Source: a bacterium (lineage in GTDB: Bacteria; Bacteroidota; Bacteroidia; Cytophagales; Thermonemataceae). From it: a stretch of DNA of 9,621 nt. Below the pieces are notes generated by a model. The model searched no databases, was not told where the DNA came from, and saw nothing but the letters and a program-made list of their open reading frames with translations. Shown here in pieces: positions 1-4,891 of the stretch. The translations under genes and the position numbers were made by a program. The DNA lies in assembly GCA_025362415.1 (NCBI GenBank), contig JANYGM010000005.1:1-9621 (forward strand), read 5' to 3'. Numbering within the stretch: position 1 is the stretch's first letter; each line of letters opens with the position of its first letter.

Positions 1-3
1 AAA

Positions 4-47
4 AATTATGGTCTGTACCGTAATGCAATGAAGGTCTGACCATAATT
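4..47 (+). repeat. Palindromic repeat element, copy A
   Basis: The outer arms at 4-13 and 38-47 (AATTATGGTC / GACCATAATT) are perfect reverse complements. Inside lies a 32-nt core at 10-41 that starts GGTCTGTACCGTA and ends AAGGTCTGACC. The same core occurs inverted at 81-112 with 28 of 32 bases the same; the four differences all fall in the central eight bases. The core could also fold into two small hairpins, GGTctgtACC and GGTCtGACC. A T-rich stretch follows at 46-52, so a terminator role for an upstream + strand gene outside the window is possible, but the 24-nt loop is large for that. Function unknown. Confidence 0.7.
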
Positions 48-64
48 CTTTTTAAAACGAACTT

Positions 65-128
65 ACTCTTTTTTATTAGTGGTCAGACCTTCGTTCCTCT
101 ACGGTACAGACCACTAATAAAAAAGAGT
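65..128 (-). repeat. Palindromic repeat element, copy B (inverted)
   Basis: The 20-nt arms at 65-84 and 109-128 are perfect reverse complements, enclosing a 24-nt centre. The core at 81-112 is the reverse complement of the copy A core (28/32 identical). The stem outside the core (an ATTAGT step and an A/T run) differs from the one flanking copy A, so the core is the conserved unit and each copy has its own matching stem. A fragment GTACGGTA recurs at 129-136, just outside the arm. The element sits about 55 nt before the rluD-like start codon. It may be a transcription boundary or a small dispersed repeat of the host genome; the sequence alone does not decide. Confidence 0.75.
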
Positions 129-184
129 GTACGGTAACAAATTTACGCTATAAAAATAAATATCTAACCTATAAAACAAATAAA

Positions 185-1219
185 ATGAGTAATCAAATCA
201 ACCAACAAGAAGATGATGATGAAGAAATATCTCTCTTTGAGCATCATAGAATAATCATAGACAACGGACAAGAAGCCCTTAGAATTGATAAGTTCTTAAT
301 GGATAGAATAGCAAATGTAACAAGAAACCGTTTGCAAAATGCCATAGATAGTGAGTTTATACGTGTCAATGATAAGCCTATCAAAGCTAATTATAAGGTG
401 CGCCCTGCTGATATAATCACTATCTTAATGCCAGAACCACCTCGTGAAGATTTAGTTTTGCCTGAAAATATCCCTTTAAACATTGTATATGAAGATGATA
501 GTTTGCTGATTGTCAATAAAGAAGCAGGTATGGTCGTGCATCCAGCGCATAGCAACTGGAGTGGAACACTTGTAAATGCTTTGGCATATCATTTGCAAAA
601 TCTTCCGACTTCTCAAAACGGTGCAGGTCGTCCTGGTCTTGTGCATAGAATAGACAAAGATACATCAGGTCTTCTTGTAATAGCTAAAACAGAAACCGTA
701 ATGTCCCATTTAGCTAAACAATTTTATGACCATAGCATAGAAAGAACTTATTATGCGCTTGTTTGGGGAGAAGTGAAAGAAGATGTAGGGCGTATTGAAA
801 ATTATTTGGGGCGCAGTATGAAAGATAGGCGTATTGTAGAGGTTTATGAAGATGAAACGCAGGGCAAAAAAGCTATTACACATTACGAAGTTTTGAAACG
901 TATGCGTTACGTTACGCTGATAAAGTGTAATTTGGAAACAGGCAGAACGCATCAAATCAGAGCGCATATGAAACATTTGGGACACCCATTGTTTAATGAT
1001 GCTATGTATGGCGGAGATAAGGTTTTGAAAGGCACAAACTTTACAAAATATAAGCAATTTGTAGAAAACTGCTTTAAAATGATGCCACGCCAAGCACTTC
1101 ACGCAAAAAGTTTGGGTTTTGTTCACCCTGATACTAATAAAACTATCTTTTTTGAAGCTGATTTACCTGCAGACTTTGCGGCAGTCTTAGACAAATGGGA
1201 AAAATATGTTGTTGAATAA
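185..1219 (+). CDS. rluD: RluD-type 23S rRNA pseudouridine synthase (RluA family)
   Basis: Cytoplasmic enzyme that isomerises uridine to pseudouridine in RNA; RluD acts on helix 69 of 23S rRNA. The 344-aa product has an acidic N-terminal tail (about residues 8-15), an S4 RNA-binding domain (about 31-80, starting LRIDKFLMDRI), then the catalytic domain: VYEDDSLLIVNK (101-112), VVHPAHSN (117-124), the family motif HRIDKDTSGLL (154-164) with the presumed catalytic Asp157, and ETGRTHQIRAHM (251-262). The VVHP and ...GTLVNAL segments resemble RluD more than RluA or RluC, but which uridines are modified cannot be read from sequence. ATG at 185 is preceded by an A-rich leader (AAAACAAATAAA) and no Shine-Dalgarno, typical of Bacteroidota. 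I see no clear TAnnTTTG promoter in 129-184. The rpn gene starts 14 nt after the stop, so co-transcription is likely. Confidence 0.93.
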   Translation: MSNQINQQEDDDEEISLFEHHRIIIDNGQEALRIDKFLMDRIANVTRNRLQNAIDSEFIRVNDKPIKANYKVRPADIITILMPEPPREDLVLPENIPLNIVYEDDSLLIVNKEAGMVVHPAHSNWSGTLVNALAYHLQNLPTSQNGAGRPGLVHRIDKDTSGLLVIAKTETVMSHLAKQFYDHSIERTYYALVWGEVKEDVGRIENYLGRSMKDRRIVEVYEDETQGKKAITHYEVLKRMRYVTLIKCNLETGRTHQIRAHMKHLGHPLFNDAMYGGDKVLKGTNFTKYKQFVENCFKMMPRQALHAKSLGFVHPDTNKTIFFEADLPADFAAVLDKWEKYVVE

Positions 1220-1233
1220 ATAAAGGCGTAAAA

Positions 1234-2118
1234 ATGGAAAAAACAAGGTATGATAGTATTTTTAAGAGATTAGTCAAAACTGTATTTTTGAAATTGTTAA
1301 ATAACGGAAATAACAAAGATACTATTGATTATGAACAAATTATCTCGCAACCCATAGAATTGCCAAAAACATTGGAGAGAAAAGCTGATTTCGTTTTTTT
1401 GGTAACAGAAAATGCGCAAAAGAAGGTATTTCATCTGGAAATTCAGTCAGAAAATGACCGAAATATGCCCAACCGAATGCTCACTTATTCTGCCCTACTC
1501 AACGAGTTTTACAACACGTATGAAAAAGGTGAGAAAAAGGCTTTTATGCCTATCAAACAGATTGTTTTGTATTTGGGTCATCGTAAGAGAGATAAGAAAC
1601 TAAAAAGCAAAATGGTTTTTAAGCGTGATATGGGCTATTATACGTATCAGTACAATATTATCAATATTTATGAAATTTCTTATGAGGAATTTATAAAAAA
1701 TAAGGAAACACTTGTATTTGCTATTTTAGGGAACTTTAACAACCTTGATACTGTTTCTGTGGTAGATAAAATAATAGAATCAAGTTTAGATTTCTTTGAA
1801 GATAACACAGAGAGAAGTGAGTTCTTCGTGGATTTATGCACGCTTTCCATTTTGCGAGAGTTAGAAACAGTCGTACAAGAAAGAATAAAACAAACTACCA
1901 AAATTATGCCACTCAATATTGATATTACGAGGTCGCCAGTTTATAAGGAAGGTGAGCTGAAAGGTGAGCTAAAAGGTGAGCTGAAAGGCAAGCTAGCAGA
2001 TGCCCGAGAAATGCTTTTGGATAAACTTCCCATTGAACAAATAATGAAATATACAAAACTTTCTTTTGAACAGATAAAGCAACTGCAAGAAGAAATGGAG
2101 AGAGAAGAGTTATCATAA
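1234..2118 (+). CDS. Rpn family PD-(D/E)XK nuclease (RpnL-type)
   Basis: Full-length 294-aa Rpn (recombination-promoting nuclease, also annotated as putative transposase; PDDEXK_2 type). The opening TRYDSIFKRLVKTVFLKLL is family-typical. The nuclease core is visible as KADFVFLV with Asp52 and FHLEIQSE with Glu69 and Gln71, an E-x-Q variant of the PD-(D/E)xK site, followed by RMLTYSALLNEFY and IKQIVLYLGHRKR. The C-terminal part (from about Met225) is a separate charged helical domain with three GELK repeats and an amphipathic end (IEQIMKYTKLSFEQIKQLQ). Family knowledge: Rpn proteins are DNA-cutting toxins linked to phage defence, and their C-terminal domain is made separately as an inhibitor. 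Start ATG lies 14 nt after the rluD-like stop. No transposon ends are seen, so 'transposase' is only a legacy name. A near copy of the C-terminal domain follows immediately. Confidence 0.9.
   Translation: MEKTRYDSIFKRLVKTVFLKLLNNGNNKDTIDYEQIISQPIELPKTLERKADFVFLVTENAQKKVFHLEIQSENDRNMPNRMLTYSALLNEFYNTYEKGEKKAFMPIKQIVLYLGHRKRDKKLKSKMVFKRDMGYYTYQYNIINIYEISYEEFIKNKETLVFAILGNFNNLDTVSVVDKIIESSLDFFEDNTERSEFFVDLCTLSILRELETVVQERIKQTTKIMPLNIDITRSPVYKEGELKGELKGELKGKLADAREMLLDKLPIEQIMKYTKLSFEQIKQLQEEMEREELS
1906..2118 (+). CDS. Candidate intragenic RpnS-like small protein
   Basis: In-frame internal ATG at codon 225 of the Rpn gene would give a 70-aa protein equal to its C-terminal domain (MPLNIDITRSPVYKEG, then GELK x3, GKLA, and a helical end). 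Known of the family: Rpn loci can encode a C-terminal small protein from an internal start that dimerises through a helix with four-residue repeats and blocks the full-length nuclease. What supports it here: an A-rich stretch before the ATG (AATAAAACAAACTACCAAAATT) like other leaders in the window, and the fact that the neighbouring separate copy begins at exactly this Met with the nine bases before it (ACCAAAATT) preserved. No Shine-Dalgarno is visible, but this phylum does not rely on one. Translation from this start is inference. Confidence 0.4.
   Translation: MPLNIDITRSPVYKEGELKGELKGELKGKLADAREMLLDKLPIEQIMKYTKLSFEQIKQLQEEMEREELS
1951..1998 (+). repeat. 12-bp tandem repeat (GELK x3) in the Rpn gene
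   Basis: Three in-frame 12-bp units, GGTGAGCTGAAA, GGTGAGCTAAAA, GGTGAGCTGAAA, at 1951-1986, then a diverged unit GGCAAGCTAGCA at 1987-1998. They encode (GELK)3-GKLA. Each unit adds four residues, about one helical turn, and keeps the reading frame, so slippage changes helix length without breaking the protein. Confidence 0.95.
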
Positions 2119-2131
2119 AACCACCAAAATT

Positions 2132-2347
2132 ATGCCACTCAATATTGATATTACGAGGTCGCCAGTTTATAAGGAAGGTGAGCTGAAAGGTGAGCTGAAA
2201 GGTGAGCTAAAAGGTGAGCTGAAAGGCAAGCTAGCAGATGCCCGAGAAATGCTTTTAGACAAACTTCCTATTGAACAAATAATGAAATATACCAAACTTT
2301 CTTTTGAGCAAATAAAGCAACTGCAAGAAGAAATGGAAAGAGAATAA
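2132..2347 (+). CDS. Free-standing RpnS-like C-terminal domain protein
   Basis: A 71-codon ORF starting ATG 13 nt after the Rpn stop, encoding the Rpn C-terminal domain alone: MPLNIDITRSPVYKEG, four GELK repeats, GKLADAREMLLDKLP, then the helical end to EREMERE-like acidic residues (last four residues MERE). Against the full-length gene the protein is identical except for one extra GELK and loss of a final ELS. All seven base substitutions are third-position synonymous, which argues for translation and selection on the protein. It has no nuclease core. By analogy with RpnS proteins it could bind and restrain the upstream nuclease, or a sister Rpn with a matching repeat number elsewhere. The alternative is a remnant of a second tandem rpn gene that lost its 5' part. 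Being so close to the upstream stop, it is probably translationally coupled to it. A terminator follows 8 nt after its stop. Confidence 0.6.
   Translation: MPLNIDITRSPVYKEGELKGELKGELKGELKGKLADAREMLLDKLPIEQIMKYTKLSFEQIKQLQEEMERE
2177..2236 (+). repeat. 12-bp tandem repeat (GELK x4) in the downstream copy
   Basis: Four 12-bp units at 2177-2224 (GGTGAGCTGAAA twice, then GGTGAGCTAAAA, then GGTGAGCTGAAA) followed by the diverged GGCAAGCTAGCA at 2225-2236. The order matches the upstream array plus one extra GGTGAGCTGAAA at its start, so the length difference is most simply a single-unit slip. Confidence 0.95.
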
Positions 2348-2355
2348 TTCATTTA

Positions 2356-2399
2356 AAAAATCCTCGTGGTTTGTGTCATCACAAATCACGAGGATTTTT
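2356..2399. terminator. Bidirectional intrinsic terminator
   Basis: Arms 2356-2375 and 2380-2399 pair over 20 positions with one G-U and a TCAT loop; the GC-rich inner part (TCCTCGTG / CACGAGGA) is flanked by A and T runs, giving a U-tract in either direction. It lies 8 nt after the stop of the RpnS-like ORF on the + strand and 35 nt after the stop of the - strand gene 2435-2860, so it can end both convergent transcripts. Confidence 0.9.
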
Positions 2400-2434
2400 G
2401 CTTCTGAATTTTGTCATATACTAAGCGAATAAGC

Positions 2435-2860
2435 TTAACTCAACAACCACGCTTTTGCTTCTTGCTCATCAGTAAAAAGGTTCATAGAAACACCACTCGT
2501 ACTATTATTATTGCTAGTGATATATTTCATTACAGGAAGATTACTAGCCACATCATTAGACATAAAGAACGCTTTTTTAGCAATCTTATTCATTCCATAA
2601 ACAGAGTGAATGTCTTTGTCTAGCCAAGCCATATTTTCCTCTGAAAAGGCGAGTTTACCAATCTTGCGAGCATCAACAAAGATATTGATAGCTTTATTCT
2701 TATGTTGCATACGTACTTGTATGATTTTCATCAGAAGTACAATAATTATCTCTCTGAATTTTTCAGAAGAAACTTCTTTTTGCCAATCTTTCACAATACA
2801 ATTAAGTTCTTCATCAAACGACAATTTGATAAATTCATCTTCATAAAGCATATCTGCCAT
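2435..2860 (-). CDS. SpoIIAA/STAS-like hypothetical protein
   Basis: A 141-aa soluble protein with no signal peptide or membrane segment. It starts MADMLYEDEFIKLSFDEE, then a conserved-looking tryptophan segment (VKDWQKEV, about 24-31), a long helical stretch with IIIVLLMKIIQV, a strand-plus-turn INIFVDARKIGKLAF (about 59-73), a KKAFFMSNDVA strand (about 95-105), and ends FTDEQEAKAWLLS. The order (strand, D-W segment, 'xxFVDxRxxG' strand, 'EExAxxWL' end) resembles small SpoIIAA/STAS-like proteins common in Bacteroidota, whose roles are mostly unknown; that link is from general fold pattern and memory. No phosphorylatable serine motif can be assigned with confidence. ATG at 2860 has a weak TATTTTTT box about 20-30 nt upstream. 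It follows the ABC-F gene by 79 nt on the same strand without an obvious terminator between, so read-through from that gene is possible. Confidence 0.8.
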   Translation of the reverse strand: MADMLYEDEFIKLSFDEELNCIVKDWQKEVSSEKFREIIIVLLMKIIQVRMQHKNKAINIFVDARKIGKLAFSEENMAWLDKDIHSVYGMNKIAKKAFFMSNDVASNLPVMKYITSNNNSTSGVSMNLFTDEQEAKAWLLS

Positions 2861-2939
2861 AATCTTGAGGGGTTTAATAGTTAAAAAATAATTTCTACTG
2901 TAATAAACAAAAAAAGCAACAAAATGTTTAACCGCACTT

Positions 2940-4559
2940 TTATTTGTATAAAATAGCTCGTCTTTCTTTTACGTTCTCGTCTAGTATGTATTCGTCATAA
3001 GTCATCATTTTATCAATAATGCCTTTTGGCGTGATTTCAATAATACGGTTAGCTACTGTTTGCATAAACTGGTGGTCGTGGGAGGCAAACAAAATAGTAC
3101 CTACAAAATCCGTAAGACCATTATTTAGTGCCGTTATTGACTCCAAATCTAGGTGATTGGTTGGCTCATCAAGCATTAGCACGTTTCCGCCTGAAAGCAT
3201 CATACGTGAGAGCATACAACGCACTTTCTCGCCACCAGAGAGAACAGTAGATTTTTTGAGCGCTTCCTCGCCAGAAAACAACATACGCCCTAGAAAACCA
3301 CGTATAAAACTCTCGTCTTTGTCTTTGGAGAATTGTCGCAACCAATCTACCAAATTAAGGCTTTCATCTTGAAAAAAACTTTCATTATCAATAGGAAAAT
3401 AGGCTTGTGTAGTAGTTACGCCCCATTTGTATTCACCTGCAAGCGGTTTTTTGATGTCAGCTAAGATATCCAAAAACGCAGCAATAGCACGAGGCTCACG
3501 AGAAAGCAAAGCAACTTTATCATTTTTATTGATGGTAAAGTCCATATTTTCAAAGAAAACAGTGCCATCTTGTCCTTTTTGTGTAAGTCCTTTTATGGTA
3601 AGCATTTGGTCGCCAGCCTCACGTTCAGGCTTGAAATTTACATAAGGATATTTACGAGAAGATGGCTTAATATCCTCCAAAGTAAGTTTTTCTAAGAGTT
3701 TGCCACGTGAAGTAGCTTGTTTTGATTTGGAGGCATTAGCACTAAAACGGCGTATAAAATCCTCTAATTCTTTGCGTTTGTCTTCTGTTTTTTTATTCGC
3801 ATCTTGTTTCTGGCGAGATGCTAATTGGCTAGATTCGTACCAAAAAGAGTAATTACCTGCAAAAAGTTGTATTTTCTGAAAATCCACATCAGCTACGTGT
3901 GTGCAAACTGTGTCCAAAAAGTGCCTGTCGTGAGAGATAACAATAACAGTATTCTGAAAATCAGCTAAAAAATTCTCTAACCACATCACAGATTCCACGT
4001 CCAAATGGTTGGTTGGTTCATCTAAAAGCAAAACGTCAGGATTTCCAAAAAGTGCTTGTGAAAGCAAAATTCTTACTTTTTCACTTCCGTTTAAGTCTTT
4101 AAGTAAAGTATAATGATAATCTTCTTTGATGCCAAGTCCGCTTAAAAGTTTTGCCGCTTCTGATTCTGCATTCCAGCCACTAAGGTCTGCAAATTCTGCC
4201 TCTAAATCACCTGCACGCAGATAATCCTCTTCTGTTGCGTTGGGGTTTTCGTAGATAGCATCTTTTTCTTTCATTATTTTGTAGAGTTTTGTATGCCCCA
4301 TAATGACCGTTTCTAGTGCTGTAAATTCATCAAACTCAAAATGATTTTGTTTCAGGACAGATAAACGAGTGGTTGGAGTCATATTTACTCTTCCTTTTTG
4401 GGCATCAATTTCACCAGAAAGGATTTTCATAAAAGTTGTTTTGCCTGCGCCATTTGCGCCAATAAGTCCATAGCAGTTGCCTGGAACGAATTTTATTGTT
4501 ACATCTTCAAAAAGAACACGTTTACCGTATTGTAGGGTGATATTTTCTGTACTAATCAT
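2940..4559 (-). CDS. ABC-F family ATPase, YbiT-like
   Basis: A cytoplasmic 539-aa duplicated ATPase with no membrane part; ABC-F proteins bind the ribosomal E site and act on stalled or antibiotic-blocked ribosomes. NBD1 has Walker A GANGAGKTT (34-42), a modified signature LNGSE (156-160), Walker B VLLLDEPTNHLD (176-187) and switch His210. The inter-domain linker (about 241-306) contains RRFSANASKSKQATSRGK, the hallmark that makes it YbiT-like. NBD2 keeps LSGGE (440-444), VLMLDEPTNHLD (460-471) and His494, but where Walker A should be it reads ALLSREPRAIAAF (about 350-362), with no GxxGxGK[ST]. I chose ATG at 4559 over an in-frame TTG at 4586 because the TTG falls inside the -7 promoter box and because MISTENITLQYG fits the family start. 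Similar loss of the second Walker A is, from memory, common in Bacteroidota relatives. Confidence 0.93.
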   Translation of the reverse strand: MISTENITLQYGKRVLFEDVTIKFVPGNCYGLIGANGAGKTTFMKILSGEIDAQKGRVNMTPTTRLSVLKQNHFEFDEFTALETVIMGHTKLYKIMKEKDAIYENPNATEEDYLRAGDLEAEFADLSGWNAESEAAKLLSGLGIKEDYHYTLLKDLNGSEKVRILLSQALFGNPDVLLLDEPTNHLDVESVMWLENFLADFQNTVIVISHDRHFLDTVCTHVADVDFQKIQLFAGNYSFWYESSQLASRQKQDANKKTEDKRKELEDFIRRFSANASKSKQATSRGKLLEKLTLEDIKPSSRKYPYVNFKPEREAGDQMLTIKGLTQKGQDGTVFFENMDFTINKNDKVALLSREPRAIAAFLDILADIKKPLAGEYKWGVTTTQAYFPIDNESFFQDESLNLVDWLRQFSKDKDESFIRGFLGRMLFSGEEALKKSTVLSGGEKVRCMLSRMMLSGGNVLMLDEPTNHLDLESITALNNGLTDFVGTILFASHDHQFMQTVANRIIEITPKGIIDKMMTYDEYILDENVKERRAILYK

Positions 4560-4583
4560 TGCGTATGTGTATGTTATTTTGCG

Positions 4584-4614
4584 CAAAGGTAGTGAAAAAT
4601 GTTAGTTATTCAAA
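4584..4614 (-). promoter_or_regulatory. Bacteroidota-type promoter of the ABC-F gene
   Basis: On the - strand, TTTG at 4614-4611, a 19-nt spacer, and TACCTTTG at 4591-4584, a full match to the phylum consensus TTTG-N17-23-TAnnTTTG. Transcription would begin around 4577-4580, giving a leader of about 20 nt before the ATG at 4559. The -33 box overlaps the 3' end of the small ORF 4602-4733. Confidence 0.7.
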
Positions 4615-4733
4615 GTTTTTGTTTTGAGATATTTTCTTTGAGTTGGGAGCATAGCCTTGCACTTCTGCAGTAAGTTTTTATCAAAAAAAGCAAGTGCTAT
4701 TTCACCTTCTTTCCATTCTTTTTTCTTTGCCAT
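4602..4733 (-). CDS. Possible small lysine-rich protein (43 aa)
   Basis: Between the two terminated units lies a 43-codon ORF, starting MAKKKEWKEGEIALAFFD, rich in Lys, with one Cys and no signal peptide or membrane helix. The open frame extends upstream to 4820, but that start would fall in the terminator stem, so the inner ATG at 4733 is more likely. A box TACATTTA (4765-4758), seven of eight to TAnnTTTG, sits about 25 nt upstream, though I see no TTTG at the right distance from it. I do not recognise the protein. Against it: it is short and overlaps the -33 box of the ABC-F promoter. For it: ordinary amino-acid composition and a position free of any other gene. Confidence 0.35.
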   Translation of the reverse strand: MAKKKEWKEGEIALAFFDKNLLQKCKAMLPTQRKYLKTKTLNN

Positions 4734-4812
4734 TGTAGTCGTTATGTATGATTTAGATAAATGTACAGTTTTTATTTTGATAAAAGTAAAAACCAATACT
4801 CGGATTAAAGAA

Positions 4813-4864
4813 TTTAACACAAAAAAAGCCTTTCCAAAGTTTGGAAAGGCTTTTTTGTGTTAAA
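4813..4864. terminator. Strong hairpin terminator after the surface-protein gene
   Basis: Near-perfect inverted repeat: TTTAACAC, an A run, GCCTTTCCAAA, a one-base centre (G at 4839), TTTGGAAAGGC, a T run, GTGTTAAA. The only flaw is seven A on the left against six T on the right. On the - strand it lies about 28 nt after the stop at 4892 and ends in a U-tract, so it should terminate the giant gene; it is symmetric enough to work both ways. It separates the surface protein from the small ORF and the ABC-F gene. Confidence 0.9.
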
Positions 4865-4891
4865 TCCTAAAATCTTTAAATCCTAAAAATC

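Larger units (their letters stand above)
1885..2344 (+). repeat. Direct duplication of the Rpn C-terminal coding segment
   Basis: Copy 1 is 1885-2106 and copy 2 is 2115-2344. From ACCAAAATTATG (1897 / 2123) the two align end to end. Copy 2 has one extra 12-bp unit, shifting the offset from 226 to 238 bp. From the shared ATG to the end of the diverged repeat unit, and for about 18 bases beyond, the copies are identical apart from that unit; seven single-base differences lie only in the last 82 bases (copy 1 positions 2019, 2022, 2031, 2055, 2070, 2073, 2100). The tails differ: copy 1 ends EREELS, copy 2 ends ERE. Copy 2 is in another frame relative to the full gene. Confidence 0.95.

Noticed and set aside
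710..1126. A 138-codon - strand frame opposite the pseudouridine synthase gene
   Set aside because: It overlaps a strongly conserved enzyme gene on the other strand and its product has no recognisable domain.
1234..2118. Reading the Rpn gene as part of an insertion sequence
   Set aside because: The family is sometimes labelled transposase, but no terminal inverted repeats or target-site duplications flank it, and the palindromes at 4-128 lie before the rluD-like gene and do not pair with anything after 2118.
2107..2132. Frameshift joining the Rpn gene to the downstream copy as one protein
   Set aside because: The first copy ends with a normal stop after a complete C-terminal domain, and the second repeats the same domain from its Met. 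There is no missing sequence a frameshift would restore.
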